From: Novimethylophilus kurashikiensis
GTDB taxonomy: Bacteria; Pseudomonadota; Gammaproteobacteria; Burkholderiales; Methylophilaceae
Reading direction: 5' to 3'
Assembly (NCBI RefSeq): GCF_003112435.1
Contig: NZ_BDOQ01000003.1
Location: 620,001-684,000 of the forward strand
DNA length: 64,000 nucleotides
The notes below the pieces were generated by a model. That model saw only the letters and a list, made by a program, of their open reading frames with translations. It did not search any database and was not told the origin of the DNA. The position numbers and the translations under genes are program-made. Positions 23,558-31,233 of this stretch are shown piece by piece; the stretch's first letter is position 1; the number at the start of each line of letters is the position of its first letter.

Positions 23558-24055
23558 TTACTTGTAGCTGAGATAAGGAATCAAGCGGCCCGAGATGACC
23601 ACGAAGGACCAGAATGCCAGCGAGGCCCAACCGGCGAAGCGCACGCCGCCGGGCGGAACGAGTTGATCCGTCCAATCGCCGACGCGGCGTACCCACTTGA
23701 GCTCGAACCACAGCACGTTGACGCCTGCCAGAAAAATCACCAGCAGCTTCAGCCAGAACACCGGCAGCGTCACCACCGTGGCGGCGGAGGCAAAGAACAG
23801 TAGAACGCCGGTGAACAACTGGACTGCGAATCCGCCCAGCACCCAGGGGCGCAGTTGCTTCAAGAGGTCGGAGGCTGGCACCTCTTTCAAGAACAGGCCG
23901 ACCAGGCGCAAATCGGTGAACACGATGAGGCCGACCGAAAAGGCCAGGCTGAGCAGATGCAGCCCCTCGATAGCCGGATAAGCGAACAGCGATTCGCGGA
24001 TGTATGTTCCCAGCTCCGAATCATTGGCCCATTGGGCGAATTGAAGGATAGCCAT
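23558..24055 (-). CDS. Membrane protein, DUF6644-like
   Basis: A 165-residue protein with four predicted membrane helices. It has the motif IEGLHLLSLAFSVGLIVFTDLRLVG shared with the downstream paralog, and a conserved late helix LAFWSFVVISGRLIPYL. An AAGGAG ribosome site precedes the start. No enzyme motif is visible. The histidine-containing first helix and the adjacent cytochrome make a membrane electron-transfer role possible but unproven. Confidence 0.75.
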   Translation of the reverse strand: MAILQFAQWANDSELGTYIRESLFAYPAIEGLHLLSLAFSVGLIVFTDLRLVGLFLKEVPASDLLKQLRPWVLGGFAVQLFTGVLLFFASAATVVTLPVFWLKLLVIFLAGVNVLWFELKWVRRVGDWTDQLVPPGGVRFAGWASLAFWSFVVISGRLIPYLSYK

Positions 24056-24076
24056 AACGTTCTCCTTGGTCCGTGC

Positions 24077-25087
24077 TTATTTCTTCGCCGAAGCGCCAGA
24101 GGCGCCCAGCCCGAAACCGCCGTTGTTCTCATAGCAAATGCGCTCGTCGTGCTCGAGGATGCGTTCCTTGCTCGAGGTCTTGGCCCAGCGCGCTTCCAGG
24201 TTCCAGCCGTCCGACTCGTCGGCGTCCGTCCACTTGCGGGCTGGTATGGTCACGGTGAAGGGACGGGTGTAGACCGTGGGGTCGGTGAGCACGGCGACGT
24301 AGTTGTAGCGCTTGCCGTCCTGCGAAAAGATGTAGCGCTCCTGGATGTGGCCGTTTTCGCTGATGAACTCGCCGGAACGCCCGAACAGCGCCTTGCCGTT
24401 GTGATTGGCGACGTCCACCACCAGCGTATTGCCTTCCCAGTGGCCGCGAGAATCGCCGTTCCACAGCTTGATGTTGTCAGGCAGGTGCGGTTTTTTCTCG
24501 TCGAGATGGATGATGCGGGTGCCGTTGTCGAACACGAACAACACATAGCCTGGATATTGCTGGATGTCGTAACCGTGCCAGTACAGCGACTTCGGCACAC
24601 CTCCGGGAGCGCAACGGGCGTTGGGCTCCACGTGGCCGGGATAGGTGGGGTTCTGGAAGCCGACGCGGAATTCCTTCACCTTCTCCGCCGCCCAGGGCTG
24701 GAACGGCACATGGCCGTCAACAGGATCGCTGACCCGGCTGGGCGCGCGTTCTTCTCGCTTGCCCAGGGTCTGCCCGGCTCCGATGCCGCCGCGGCCTTGC
24801 GGATCCTCGAAATTGCCGTGGTTGGAAATGGTGTTCGACCATACCCCCCCGATATCGGGCTGGCCGTCGGCGAGTTTGGGACCATTCCATGGGCCGGATG
24901 CAATTTGCGGGAACGAGGTCTCGCGGGAGCGGCGAAGCTTGGAATCCTGCCCTTGCGCCGGTTGCTGTGCTTGAGCTGCTGGCTGCGCCTGGGACGTATC
25001 TGCGGCGTTGGCAACATTCGCAAGAGATAACGAGCCCAACACCAGCGCGGCAATCCGCGAGAGCTTGTACTTGCCTTGATGATTCAT
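24077..25087 (-). CDS. Secreted protein of unknown function (tandem paralog 1)
   Basis: A 336-residue protein exported by a signal peptide (MNHQGKYKLSRIAALVLGSL, cut near NANA-AD) followed by a Gln/Ala-rich linker. The body contains GPWNGPKLADGQPDIGGVW, and WNGDSRGHWEGNTLVVDVAN and YTRPFTV, all shared with the next gene. Related secreted proteins are common in Acidobacteria and some proteobacteria but have no assigned function. I place the start at the ATG at 25087, seven bases after AAAGG, rather than at 25105. Confidence 0.75.
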   Translation of the reverse strand: MNHQGKYKLSRIAALVLGSLSLANVANAADTSQAQPAAQAQQPAQGQDSKLRRSRETSFPQIASGPWNGPKLADGQPDIGGVWSNTISNHGNFEDPQGRGGIGAGQTLGKREERAPSRVSDPVDGHVPFQPWAAEKVKEFRVGFQNPTYPGHVEPNARCAPGGVPKSLYWHGYDIQQYPGYVLFVFDNGTRIIHLDEKKPHLPDNIKLWNGDSRGHWEGNTLVVDVANHNGKALFGRSGEFISENGHIQERYIFSQDGKRYNYVAVLTDPTVYTRPFTVTIPARKWTDADESDGWNLEARWAKTSSKERILEHDERICYENNGGFGLGASGASAKK

Positions 25088-25115
25088 TTCATTACCTTTC
25101 AACATGCCGCCAGGA

Positions 25116-25916
25116 TTAGTTCTTGTCCTGATTTTGATCGCGCCTTGGCGGGTAGTACTGATCGAAATCCAGCGTGTAGCGATAGTCCTCGATCAACTGG
25201 AAGTTTTTCTCGCGGTGGCGGTACAAAATCACGCTGATATTCCAGGGACGGCTGTAGACCTTGGGGTCGTCAAGCGTCGCCGTGTATTCCAGCGTGTTGG
25301 CGTCGAGGAATTTCCAGCGCTCGACGACATGCAGCGCATCGCTGTGAAAATTGCCGGCGTGATCCAGCCAGGTCTTGTCGTTGAAATGGCGCACGTCCAC
25401 GACCAGCGTGTCGCCTTCCCAATGGCCTCGTGAATCGCCTAGCCACCAGTCGTTGGGGTCGTCCGGATGCTGGGTGTTGTTGGTGTAGATGCTGCGCACC
25501 GAATGGCCGAACTGCGGGACGATGGTGACGTCCTGCGCCCGTTCAAAAATCTGGAACGGTTCGGGGTAGTACACGGTACGCGGCACGCCCAGCGTCCAGC
25601 CCTTGAGGGCAGGATCGTCGGTGGCACGGTTCTCGAAGTTTTTCTTCTTCTGCTCCAGCGCCTGCGGCAGGTAAGGGATCGTATTGCCCTCGACGACACC
25701 CGGTCCCGGCGGTGCGTCCTTGCGGTTGGAATGCGGTTCGAGATCGTAGTCAGCGGCGCTCGTGGTCTGCCAGATGCCGGAAAAATCCGGCTTGCCGTTC
25801 GGAAGCCGCGGAATTTTTTCTTCAGCCGAAGCAGGAAACGATACGGACAAAGCGGCAGCCAGTAAGGCCGCGATACCTAATCCGTGCGATATCCGATTGA
25901 ATAAATGATGGTTCAA
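25116..25916 (-). CDS. Secreted protein of unknown function (tandem paralog 2)
   Basis: A 266-residue exported protein (signal peptide with GLGIAALLAAALSVSFPASA) related to the downstream gene. Shared elements are LPNGKPDFSGIWQ, GDSRGHWEGDTLVVDVRHFN and VYSRPWNISV. No ATG exists at the N-terminus: I use the TTG at 25916, six bases after GGAG, and note another TTG at 25928. It is probably a beta-rich periplasmic protein. The two paralogs may form a heteromer or handle related substrates. Confidence 0.75.
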   Translation of the reverse strand: MNHHLFNRISHGLGIAALLAAALSVSFPASAEEKIPRLPNGKPDFSGIWQTTSAADYDLEPHSNRKDAPPGPGVVEGNTIPYLPQALEQKKKNFENRATDDPALKGWTLGVPRTVYYPEPFQIFERAQDVTIVPQFGHSVRSIYTNNTQHPDDPNDWWLGDSRGHWEGDTLVVDVRHFNDKTWLDHAGNFHSDALHVVERWKFLDANTLEYTATLDDPKVYSRPWNISVILYRHREKNFQLIEDYRYTLDFDQYYPPRRDQNQDKN

Positions 25917-25936
25917 GAACGTCTCCAATTCTGAAG

Positions 25937-26341
25937 TTATTGAGGAGCGTCTTGCGCGCCGCCGGTCTGCACGCTACGGCCATCCGCCAGGATGGTAGTC
26001 ACGGCATAGCCAAATTCCTTGCCGTTCTTGGCGCGATAGCCTTTGATCGTGACCTGGGTACCAGCCGCCAGCGTAGATTTGGTGATTCCTTTCTCTTTAA
26101 GGCTATAAGGCGCACCGAATTCGAAGCCCCAATTGGTCACCTTGCCGTCCGGTCCTTTGACGTCGAGATAAAGCCAGCTATGCGGGTTGACCAGTTCGAA
26201 CTTGGTCACGACGCCCTTCACCTCTACCGGTTGTGCCGCATCGAATTCGGCCGAAAAAGCATGGTGAGCGTTTGCAGGTGCGGCGATGGCAACAAGTGCA
26301 GCCACAACGGAAAAGCCGCCCAGAATTTTTTTGATCTTCAT
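25937..26341 (-). CDS. Secreted DUF6152-like protein
   Basis: A 134-residue periplasmic protein: signal peptide MKIKKILGGFSVVAALVAIA cut before HHAFSAEF, then a small beta-barrel-like domain with VEVKGVVTKFELVNPHSWLYLDVK and GTQVTIKGYRAKNG. The mature N-terminal HH and the NPHSW motif are typical of DUF6152 as I recall it; the histidines could bind metal, which is inference. The start at 26341 follows AAGGA. No function is known for the family. Confidence 0.75.
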   Translation of the reverse strand: MKIKKILGGFSVVAALVAIAAPANAHHAFSAEFDAAQPVEVKGVVTKFELVNPHSWLYLDVKGPDGKVTNWGFEFGAPYSLKEKGITKSTLAAGTQVTIKGYRAKNGKEFGYAVTTILADGRSVQTGGAQDAPQ

Positions 26342-26401
26342 TGCATGAATCCTTTTTAAATCTTGGTCAGGGCCGCGAAGCGCGGCCCAAGTCGGCATCG
26401 T

Positions 26402-26872
26402 TTAATGCTGGCCCGCATCAGCGACCTTAGGAGCGGGCGGGGCGATCTTCACCAGCGTACCGCCCTCGGCCTCGTAGTCCTGCACGCCCACTGCACCAAC
26501 CACCTTGAAGCCCTTGCTTGCCAACAGGTCGGCGCCTGCACCGGCACGACCGGCGTGGTTGGAGACGGTGATGATGCTGCGGTCCTTGGGAATAAAGGCC
26601 AGGTTCTTTTCAAGTTCCTTGGATTGAATGCTGAGGTAGGTGCCGAAGCCGCCGATGCTGGTCAATTCGTCCGGGCGGCGCAGGTCGATGATGACCAGCT
26701 GATCAGGTTTTGCGAGCAGTTGGTCCACCTGAGCGCGGCTCAGCTTGGGCGTCTTGGCGCTATAGGCATGGGCTGCCGGTTGGGCCGATTTTTGATCCGG
26801 AGCATCGGCAGCGAAGGCCAAGGGGGCAGCGAGTGCGAGCACAAAGGCGGAGACTTTGACGAATGTATGCAT
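26402..26872 (-). CDS. Secreted rhodanese-like protein lacking the catalytic cysteine
   Basis: A 156-residue exported protein with signal peptide (MHTFVKVSAFVLALAAPLAF) and a rhodanese-type domain: LVIIDLRRPDEL, then SIITVSNHAGRAGAGADLL. The loop that normally holds the sulfur-carrying Cys reads S-N-H-A-G-R (residues 104-109), and the protein has no Cys at all. It therefore cannot be a classical sulfurtransferase; it may bind a ligand or act structurally. It is the first gene of the nine-gene operon, about 60 bases after a good sigma-54 promoter. Confidence 0.82.
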   Translation of the reverse strand: MHTFVKVSAFVLALAAPLAFAADAPDQKSAQPAAHAYSAKTPKLSRAQVDQLLAKPDQLVIIDLRRPDELTSIGGFGTYLSIQSKELEKNLAFIPKDRSIITVSNHAGRAGAGADLLASKGFKVVGAVGVQDYEAEGGTLVKIAPPAPKVADAGQH

Positions 26873-26934
26873 GATGATTTGCCTTTCTAAGTAATGAATG
26901 AATTCGCCAGGTGATACTGGGTCGTTTCTGTATC

Positions 26935-26950
26935 AGCACCATGCGTGCCA
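26935..26950 (-). promoter_or_regulatory. Sigma-54 (-24/-12) promoter of the nine-gene operon
   Basis: The minus strand reads TGGCACGCATGGTGCT. The consensus is TGGCACG-N4-TTGCW, so only one base differs, and the GG and GC elements have the exact spacing. Transcription would start near 26924, giving a leader of about 52 bases before the rhodanese-like gene. A sigma-54 activator is encoded 6 kb away. Confidence 0.8.
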
Positions 26951-27223
26951 GAGGCTGTGAAAGGCATCTGGTAAATGTTTTAATTTAGTATCTACTTGTT
27001 TCTATTAATTTTTTATACTCATCATCTGATGAGTAATAGCACCGAAGATGTGGAAGAGCCCGATGGGAACTGCTGATCACGCAACAGCTCAGCGGTACCA
27101 CTGTTGAAAGCTCAACAGCGCCAAACTGAAAGCGGCAGGTGTGAAAGCTACCTGTCTGTGATTAGCTACTTAACAAGAATCGAATGATTCTGTTGTGGAG
27201 GACGAAGTAGTGATTGCCCAAGA
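26951..27223. other. Upstream control region of the nine-gene operon
   Basis: No gene is visible. A perfect palindrome CTGTTGA-N4-TCAACAG at 27101-27118 lies about 160 bases upstream of the -24/-12 promoter, the usual distance for a sigma-54 activator site. An extra CAACAG half-site is at 27082-27087. A related sequence, GTTGAAATTGCAACA, occurs in the receptor/tonB gap at 30174. I take these as likely enhancer sites; the protein that binds is inferred. Confidence 0.5.
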
Positions 27224-27256
27224 AAAAAGGCACATCAACAATCGATGTGCCTTTTT
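27224..27256 (-). terminator. Terminator after the TonB-dependent receptor
   Basis: A 13-bp perfect stem AAAAAGGCACATC / GATGTGCCTTTTT with a seven-base loop lies 18 bases beyond the receptor stop. The A/T tracts flank both sides, so it could also act in the plus direction. Confidence 0.88.
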
Positions 27257-27274
27257 CTTAGCTGCTGTTTGCGA

Positions 27275-29938
27275 TTAGAAGTTGGTCTTGAATACGACCC
27301 CCACGTAACGCCTCGGACCGATGCCGTCATAGCCTACAGGCGCCTGGTTACTGAAGGCGTTTACGCTGGTGGTGTACTTCTTGTCGAACAGGTTCTTGGC
27401 GACCAGGTCGACCTCGTACTTGAGCTTGGCGGTATTAATCAGGCCAATCCCCGCATCCGTGACAGAGTATCCGCCCTGCTTGCCGTAGGCCGACAGCTGC
27501 GCTTCCAGGTTCTGTGAGGATCTCACCACGCTGCTTGAGAACGCATGCAGCTTCAGGGTACCGTCCAACGGTTTCTGGTAATCGAAGCCGACGATGCCAG
27601 TCCATTTCGGCGCACCCACCACCTGCTTGCCGGTGTTATCGCAAGTTGGGTTGGCCGGCGTAGCGACGACTTCTGCCGGGCAAGTGGCGTTCTTCCAATC
27701 GGTGTAGATGGCGTGGTTATAGGCGCCGCCGAAGTTGAACGACAAGTTTGAGTTGACGTTGTAAGCACCGTCTACTTCAACCCCGCGCGCCTCGATTTCA
27801 GGAATGTTCCCCAGTACCGACGAGTAGCCTGTCGATGACGTGGAATCCACGATGCTGGTGGTCGCCTGGTAATCCTTGACCGTGGTCTGGTAGAGGTTGA
27901 CGTTGAGCATCAGTGCCCGTGATAGCAATAGGCTCTTGAAGCCCAACTCGAAGTCCAGCGCTTTTTCCGGATTGACGTTGAGTGGATTGCCCTTGGAATC
28001 GAACTGAACCGATCCCGATTTAACGCCGCGCGCTGCCGAGGCATAGACGGTGAAATCGTCGTTGACCTTGTAGCTGGGGTTTATCAGCCAAGACAGCGAA
28101 TTGGCCTTAATCTCCTCGCCATCCAGTGTGCCGGTGAGGTTCTTGACTTTGTTGGCCAATACACCAGTTGACTCTGCCTTCAATGCCGCATTGGTCAGCT
28201 CTGTGCCGTTGAGGAATGCGCGATTGTCATAGGTCGATGTCTTGTCCTCATAAGTGTCGCGCAAGCCTACCGTCAATGTCGCCTTGTCCGTGAGGTGCCA
28301 GTTGATCTGGCCGAACAAGGCAGCGCTGTCGGTTTGCGGCGTGGTCAACGAGGTCGTGCTGACGCCATCGAGTGAAGCGCGCAAAGCGGCCCGCTTGGCT
28401 GCATTGCCGTTGGTATACCACGACTTGTAAACGCTGTTCGACGCATAGAATGCGCCTGCATCCTGGCCATACCAGTTGCGGCTGGTTGATTCCGTCTCGT
28501 CGTGCAGCAAGTACAAGCCGGCCTGGTAATCCAGCACACCCGGCTGGGTGGATGTGAGCCGGAATTCCTGCGAATACTGCTCGTGATCCACCAATGTGCC
28601 GCCCGTGCTGATATCGAACTTGGTCTGGTCGCTGTCGTTCTTGGCATCGAAATGCAAGTTGCGATACGCGGAGATCGATGTCAGCGCCACCGGCCCCAGA
28701 TCCCAGTTGAGGTTTGCAGAAATGCCGTGGTTGTTGGTATAGAGCGGAGAGGCCTGGCCGATGTCGATCTTGCTCCACGAGCCGATGATGGGCTGGTAGT
28801 TGCCGAAATAGGCGCGCGAGATGCGAGAAGTAAAGGTCGCATCGCCGTTTTTCTTCCAAGTATTGGTCAATGGATCGTACTTGTCCGTGCGCAAATGTCC
28901 GTTGGCATAGTTCGTGGGATCGATGATCCACGGTTTAGTATTGCTGTCCTCGCGTGATTCCGCGAGGTCCGTAATCACCTTGGCGGTGAAGGTGTCCGTC
29001 GGTTTGTAGAGCAGTTGCAGCTTGCCGCCGAACCGCTTCTTGGCCTGATAGGTGTCGCCGCCATCCGGGTTGATATTCACGAAATCACCGTCCTGCGTAT
29101 CCACGAAGAAAGAAGCGCGGTAAGCCAATTTATCGTCGATCAACGCATTGGAATAAGAACCCTTGGCCTTGAGCGCACCCGGTGTCGAGTCGTGGCTGCG
29201 GGCTTCGCCGGTTTCCACTTCCAGATAGGATTGCGGCGTGAAGCTGGGCGCCTTGCTCACGTAGTTGATGGCACCCATGGTGGTGTTCTTGCCCAGCAGG
29301 GTGCCCTGTGGACCGCGCAGCACTTCGACGCGGTCGAGGTCGGTGAAATCCTGATAAGCCATGCCAACGTGGGTGAGGAATACATCATCCACGATCACGC
29401 CGACAGCGGCTTCCATGGAGTCGTTTCCGCTGGCTTTGCCGATGCCGCGGATCGACACGCCGGTACGGCGGGCATTGGGCGTTGTGGCAGTAAGCCCTGG
29501 TGCTTTACGTGTCAAATCCTGGATTTCCACTACGCGATCTCGGTCCAGCTGCTTGCCGCCGATAACCGAGATCGGTACTGGCACGTCCTGGGCGATTTCC
29601 TCGCGGTTACGTGCCGTCACCACTACGCGGTCCAGTTCGTTGGTCGCGGCTGTGGTCTCTGCAGGCTTTTCATTCGCAGCTTGTGCTTTCCAGGTGGCAA
29701 TGTCGGATGCCTCCAGTTGGTATTCCTGGGCCAATTGCTCTACTGATTTATCCCCGCGCAAGGCTTCCTGCGTGACCTTGACCTTGAGCTCCGGAGGCAC
29801 GTCGGCCGCATGCGCCTGGACGCTCGCCAAGACTAGTCCGCCCCCCAGTAATGCCGTGCTACCCAGCCGCGCTAGTGCCGCCGCAATTTGTCGGCGTCGA
29901 AACCGCTGCGAGCCGGCTTTTTTATATGAATCGTTCAT
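27275..29938 (-). CDS. TonB-dependent outer-membrane receptor with an unusual N-terminal helix-turn-helix-like segment
   Basis: An 887-residue outer-membrane importer. It has a long signal region (about 1-45), a TonB box (ELDRVVVTA, 101-109), a plug domain (VPVPISVIGGKQL to VLRGPQGTLLGKNT) and a beta-barrel that ends with the typical aromatic GVVFKTNF. Between signal and TonB box, residues 50-86 (including LKVKVTQEALRGDKSVEQLA) look like the helix-turn-helix of IS3-type transposase OrfA rather than a known signalling domain. The start follows GGGAG. It has its own sigma-54 promoter and faces a dedicated tonB-exbBD operon. The substrate is unknown. Confidence 0.92.
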   Translation of the reverse strand: MNDSYKKAGSQRFRRRQIAAALARLGSTALLGGGLVLASVQAHAADVPPELKVKVTQEALRGDKSVEQLAQEYQLEASDIATWKAQAANEKPAETTAATNELDRVVVTARNREEIAQDVPVPISVIGGKQLDRDRVVEIQDLTRKAPGLTATTPNARRTGVSIRGIGKASGNDSMEAAVGVIVDDVFLTHVGMAYQDFTDLDRVEVLRGPQGTLLGKNTTMGAINYVSKAPSFTPQSYLEVETGEARSHDSTPGALKAKGSYSNALIDDKLAYRASFFVDTQDGDFVNINPDGGDTYQAKKRFGGKLQLLYKPTDTFTAKVITDLAESREDSNTKPWIIDPTNYANGHLRTDKYDPLTNTWKKNGDATFTSRISRAYFGNYQPIIGSWSKIDIGQASPLYTNNHGISANLNWDLGPVALTSISAYRNLHFDAKNDSDQTKFDISTGGTLVDHEQYSQEFRLTSTQPGVLDYQAGLYLLHDETESTSRNWYGQDAGAFYASNSVYKSWYTNGNAAKRAALRASLDGVSTTSLTTPQTDSAALFGQINWHLTDKATLTVGLRDTYEDKTSTYDNRAFLNGTELTNAALKAESTGVLANKVKNLTGTLDGEEIKANSLSWLINPSYKVNDDFTVYASAARGVKSGSVQFDSKGNPLNVNPEKALDFELGFKSLLLSRALMLNVNLYQTTVKDYQATTSIVDSTSSTGYSSVLGNIPEIEARGVEVDGAYNVNSNLSFNFGGAYNHAIYTDWKNATCPAEVVATPANPTCDNTGKQVVGAPKWTGIVGFDYQKPLDGTLKLHAFSSSVVRSSQNLEAQLSAYGKQGGYSVTDAGIGLINTAKLKYEVDLVAKNLFDKKYTTSVNAFSNQAPVGYDGIGPRRYVGVVFKTNF

Positions 29939-30002
29939 TCATGCTCCCTTAAAAGATTTTTACGAAAACTGACACTTCCGAACATCAGTACCGAATCTCT
30001 AG

Positions 30003-30018
30003 GGCAAGCGCTGTGCCA
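30003..30018 (-). promoter_or_regulatory. Sigma-54 (-24/-12) promoter of the TonB-dependent receptor
   Basis: The minus strand reads TGGCACAGCGCTTGCC, which has perfect TGGCAC and TTGC elements at the correct spacing. The predicted start of transcription near 29991 gives a leader of about 53 bases. Confidence 0.82.
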
Positions 30019-30390
30019 GCGAAGGGGCAAGCGTGAAGATAGGTTGGGGAAATGGTTTCAATCTATTGAATTAACAAGGTTATTTGATAGGCCGAAGAGG
30101 GCGGCGACAGCTGGGGGTTGGCTAGAATGATGCGATCAATCTGTTGCGCCAGCAGCAATCGGCAGCGTAGGGAGTTGAAATTGCAACACCGGGAAATCTG
30201 ACCGCAATTTGTCGTGATTCAGGGCGGCAACGCGGGCGTGTTGTTGGATTTTCAGCAGCGCCATAAACAAGGTGTTGGGCTGCCAGCAGTTTATATATGG
30301 AGATCTGTCAGTCGAACAACAGTGTCAGGTGAGAAAATTTCCATACTTATCAATTAAATAGATAAATTTTCTTCACCACGCACACAGGTC

Positions 30391-30406
30391 TGGCATAGCA
30401 CCTGCT
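30391..30406 (+). promoter_or_regulatory. Probable sigma-54 (-24/-12) promoter of the tonB operon
   Basis: TGGCATAGCACCTGCT keeps TGGCA, the GC of the -12 element and the exact spacing, with three deviations from consensus. It is weaker than the other two sites, but it lies in the right direction about 100 bases before tonB. Confidence 0.6.
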
Positions 30407-30506
30407 ATTTAAATCTCATCCAGATATAAGCAGGACTCAGACTCGTGTGGATCAGTTATAAAAAAAGCTTGACTAGACGGCTGCTAGCCAACGGAAAGGG
30501 GTGCGC

Positions 30507-31199
30507 ATGAGCTATGCTCAGCAACAGCGCGACCCTGGCAAGCATTTGGCCGGTATTGCTTTCGTGGTGGTGTTTCACATCGTCCTGGTCTATGCCTTGG
30601 TGAACGGACTTGGGCGTAAGGTTGTCGACCTCATCAAGCAGCCTTTGCAGGTCAGTCTCATTGCAGAGGCCAAGCCTTTGCCGCCCCCTCCGCCGCCGCC
30701 TCCCAAGATCATTCCCAAGGTGGCCCCGCATGTGACGACTCCTCCGCCTCCTGTCTACACGCCTCCGCCTGAGGTAAAGGTGGAGGCTCCACCCCCCGCG
30801 CCCAATACCGTGATCGCGACCACACCCGTGCCTCCGCCGCCAGTGGAGGTTGCAACTCAGGCACCTCCTGCGCCACCGGCGCCCGTACCTACCCCTGCGC
30901 CGGTCGCTAAGGCAGAGCCTGCGGTGGTGGACGTTGGAGTTGCCTGCCCCAATCACAAGGAAGTGCTCGGTGCGACGCCGTTTCCCAAGCAGGCACTCAA
31001 GTTGGGGCTGAGCGGTGACGTGACGGTGGAATTCGAGGTCAACCCGGACGGCAGCATTGCCAATGCTGTTGCCGTGAAATCCAGCAACCGCGTCTTCAAT
31101 GCTGTGGCCATCGAGGCCGTGAGTAAAAACCTGCATTGCGTGGGGCAGGGACAGCGGGTTCGAGCACGCTTGCCGTTTACCTTCCGCCTGGATAGTTGA
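30507..31199 (+). CDS. tonB: TonB energy-transducing protein
   Basis: Links the proton-motive force to the outer-membrane receptor. The 230-residue protein has one N-terminal membrane helix (about 12-32), a long Pro-rich periplasmic spacer (runs of PPPPPP and PPP with Lys/Val) and a C-terminal TonB domain with TPFPKQALKLGLSGDVTVEF and PDGSIANAVAVKSS. I use the ATG at 30507, six bases after GGAAAGGGG; a GTG two codons earlier is possible. Two cysteines in the C-terminal domain (ACPN and LHCVG) may form a disulfide. Confidence 0.93.
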   Translation: MSYAQQQRDPGKHLAGIAFVVVFHIVLVYALVNGLGRKVVDLIKQPLQVSLIAEAKPLPPPPPPPPKIIPKVAPHVTTPPPPVYTPPPEVKVEAPPPAPNTVIATTPVPPPPVEVATQAPPAPPAPVPTPAPVAKAEPAVVDVGVACPNHKEVLGATPFPKQALKLGLSGDVTVEFEVNPDGSIANAVAVKSSNRVFNAVAIEAVSKNLHCVGQGQRVRARLPFTFRLDS

Positions 31200-31233
31200 T
31201 TACAACCCTTTTGAAATGCATAGGAGATCTATC

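Larger units (their letters stand above)
29939..30506. other. Divergent control region between receptor and tonB operon
   Basis: This 568-base gap contains no gene. It holds a -24/-12 promoter at each end and, between them, several CAAC/GTTG palindromes: TGTTGC-N4-GCAGCA (30142-30157), GTTGAAATTGCAAC (30174-30187) and CAACGCGGGCGTGTTG (30228-30243). All lie about 120-230 bases from one or both promoters, so shared activator sites for both operons are plausible. The part near 30340-30375 is AT-rich and could bend. Confidence 0.5.

Noticed and set aside
23855-25030. Plus-strand open frame of 391 codons opposite three genes of the nine-gene operon
   Set aside because: It crosses three well-supported genes with signal peptides and ribosome sites on the other strand; no start signal of its own.
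28248-28931. Second minus-strand frame inside the TonB receptor
   Set aside because: Alternative frame of the receptor gene with no independent start site or motif.
27424-29800. Transposase gene suggested by the OrfA-like segment in the receptor
   Set aside because: Only about 37 residues match, they are in frame with the receptor, and no terminal inverted repeats or OrfB are present.
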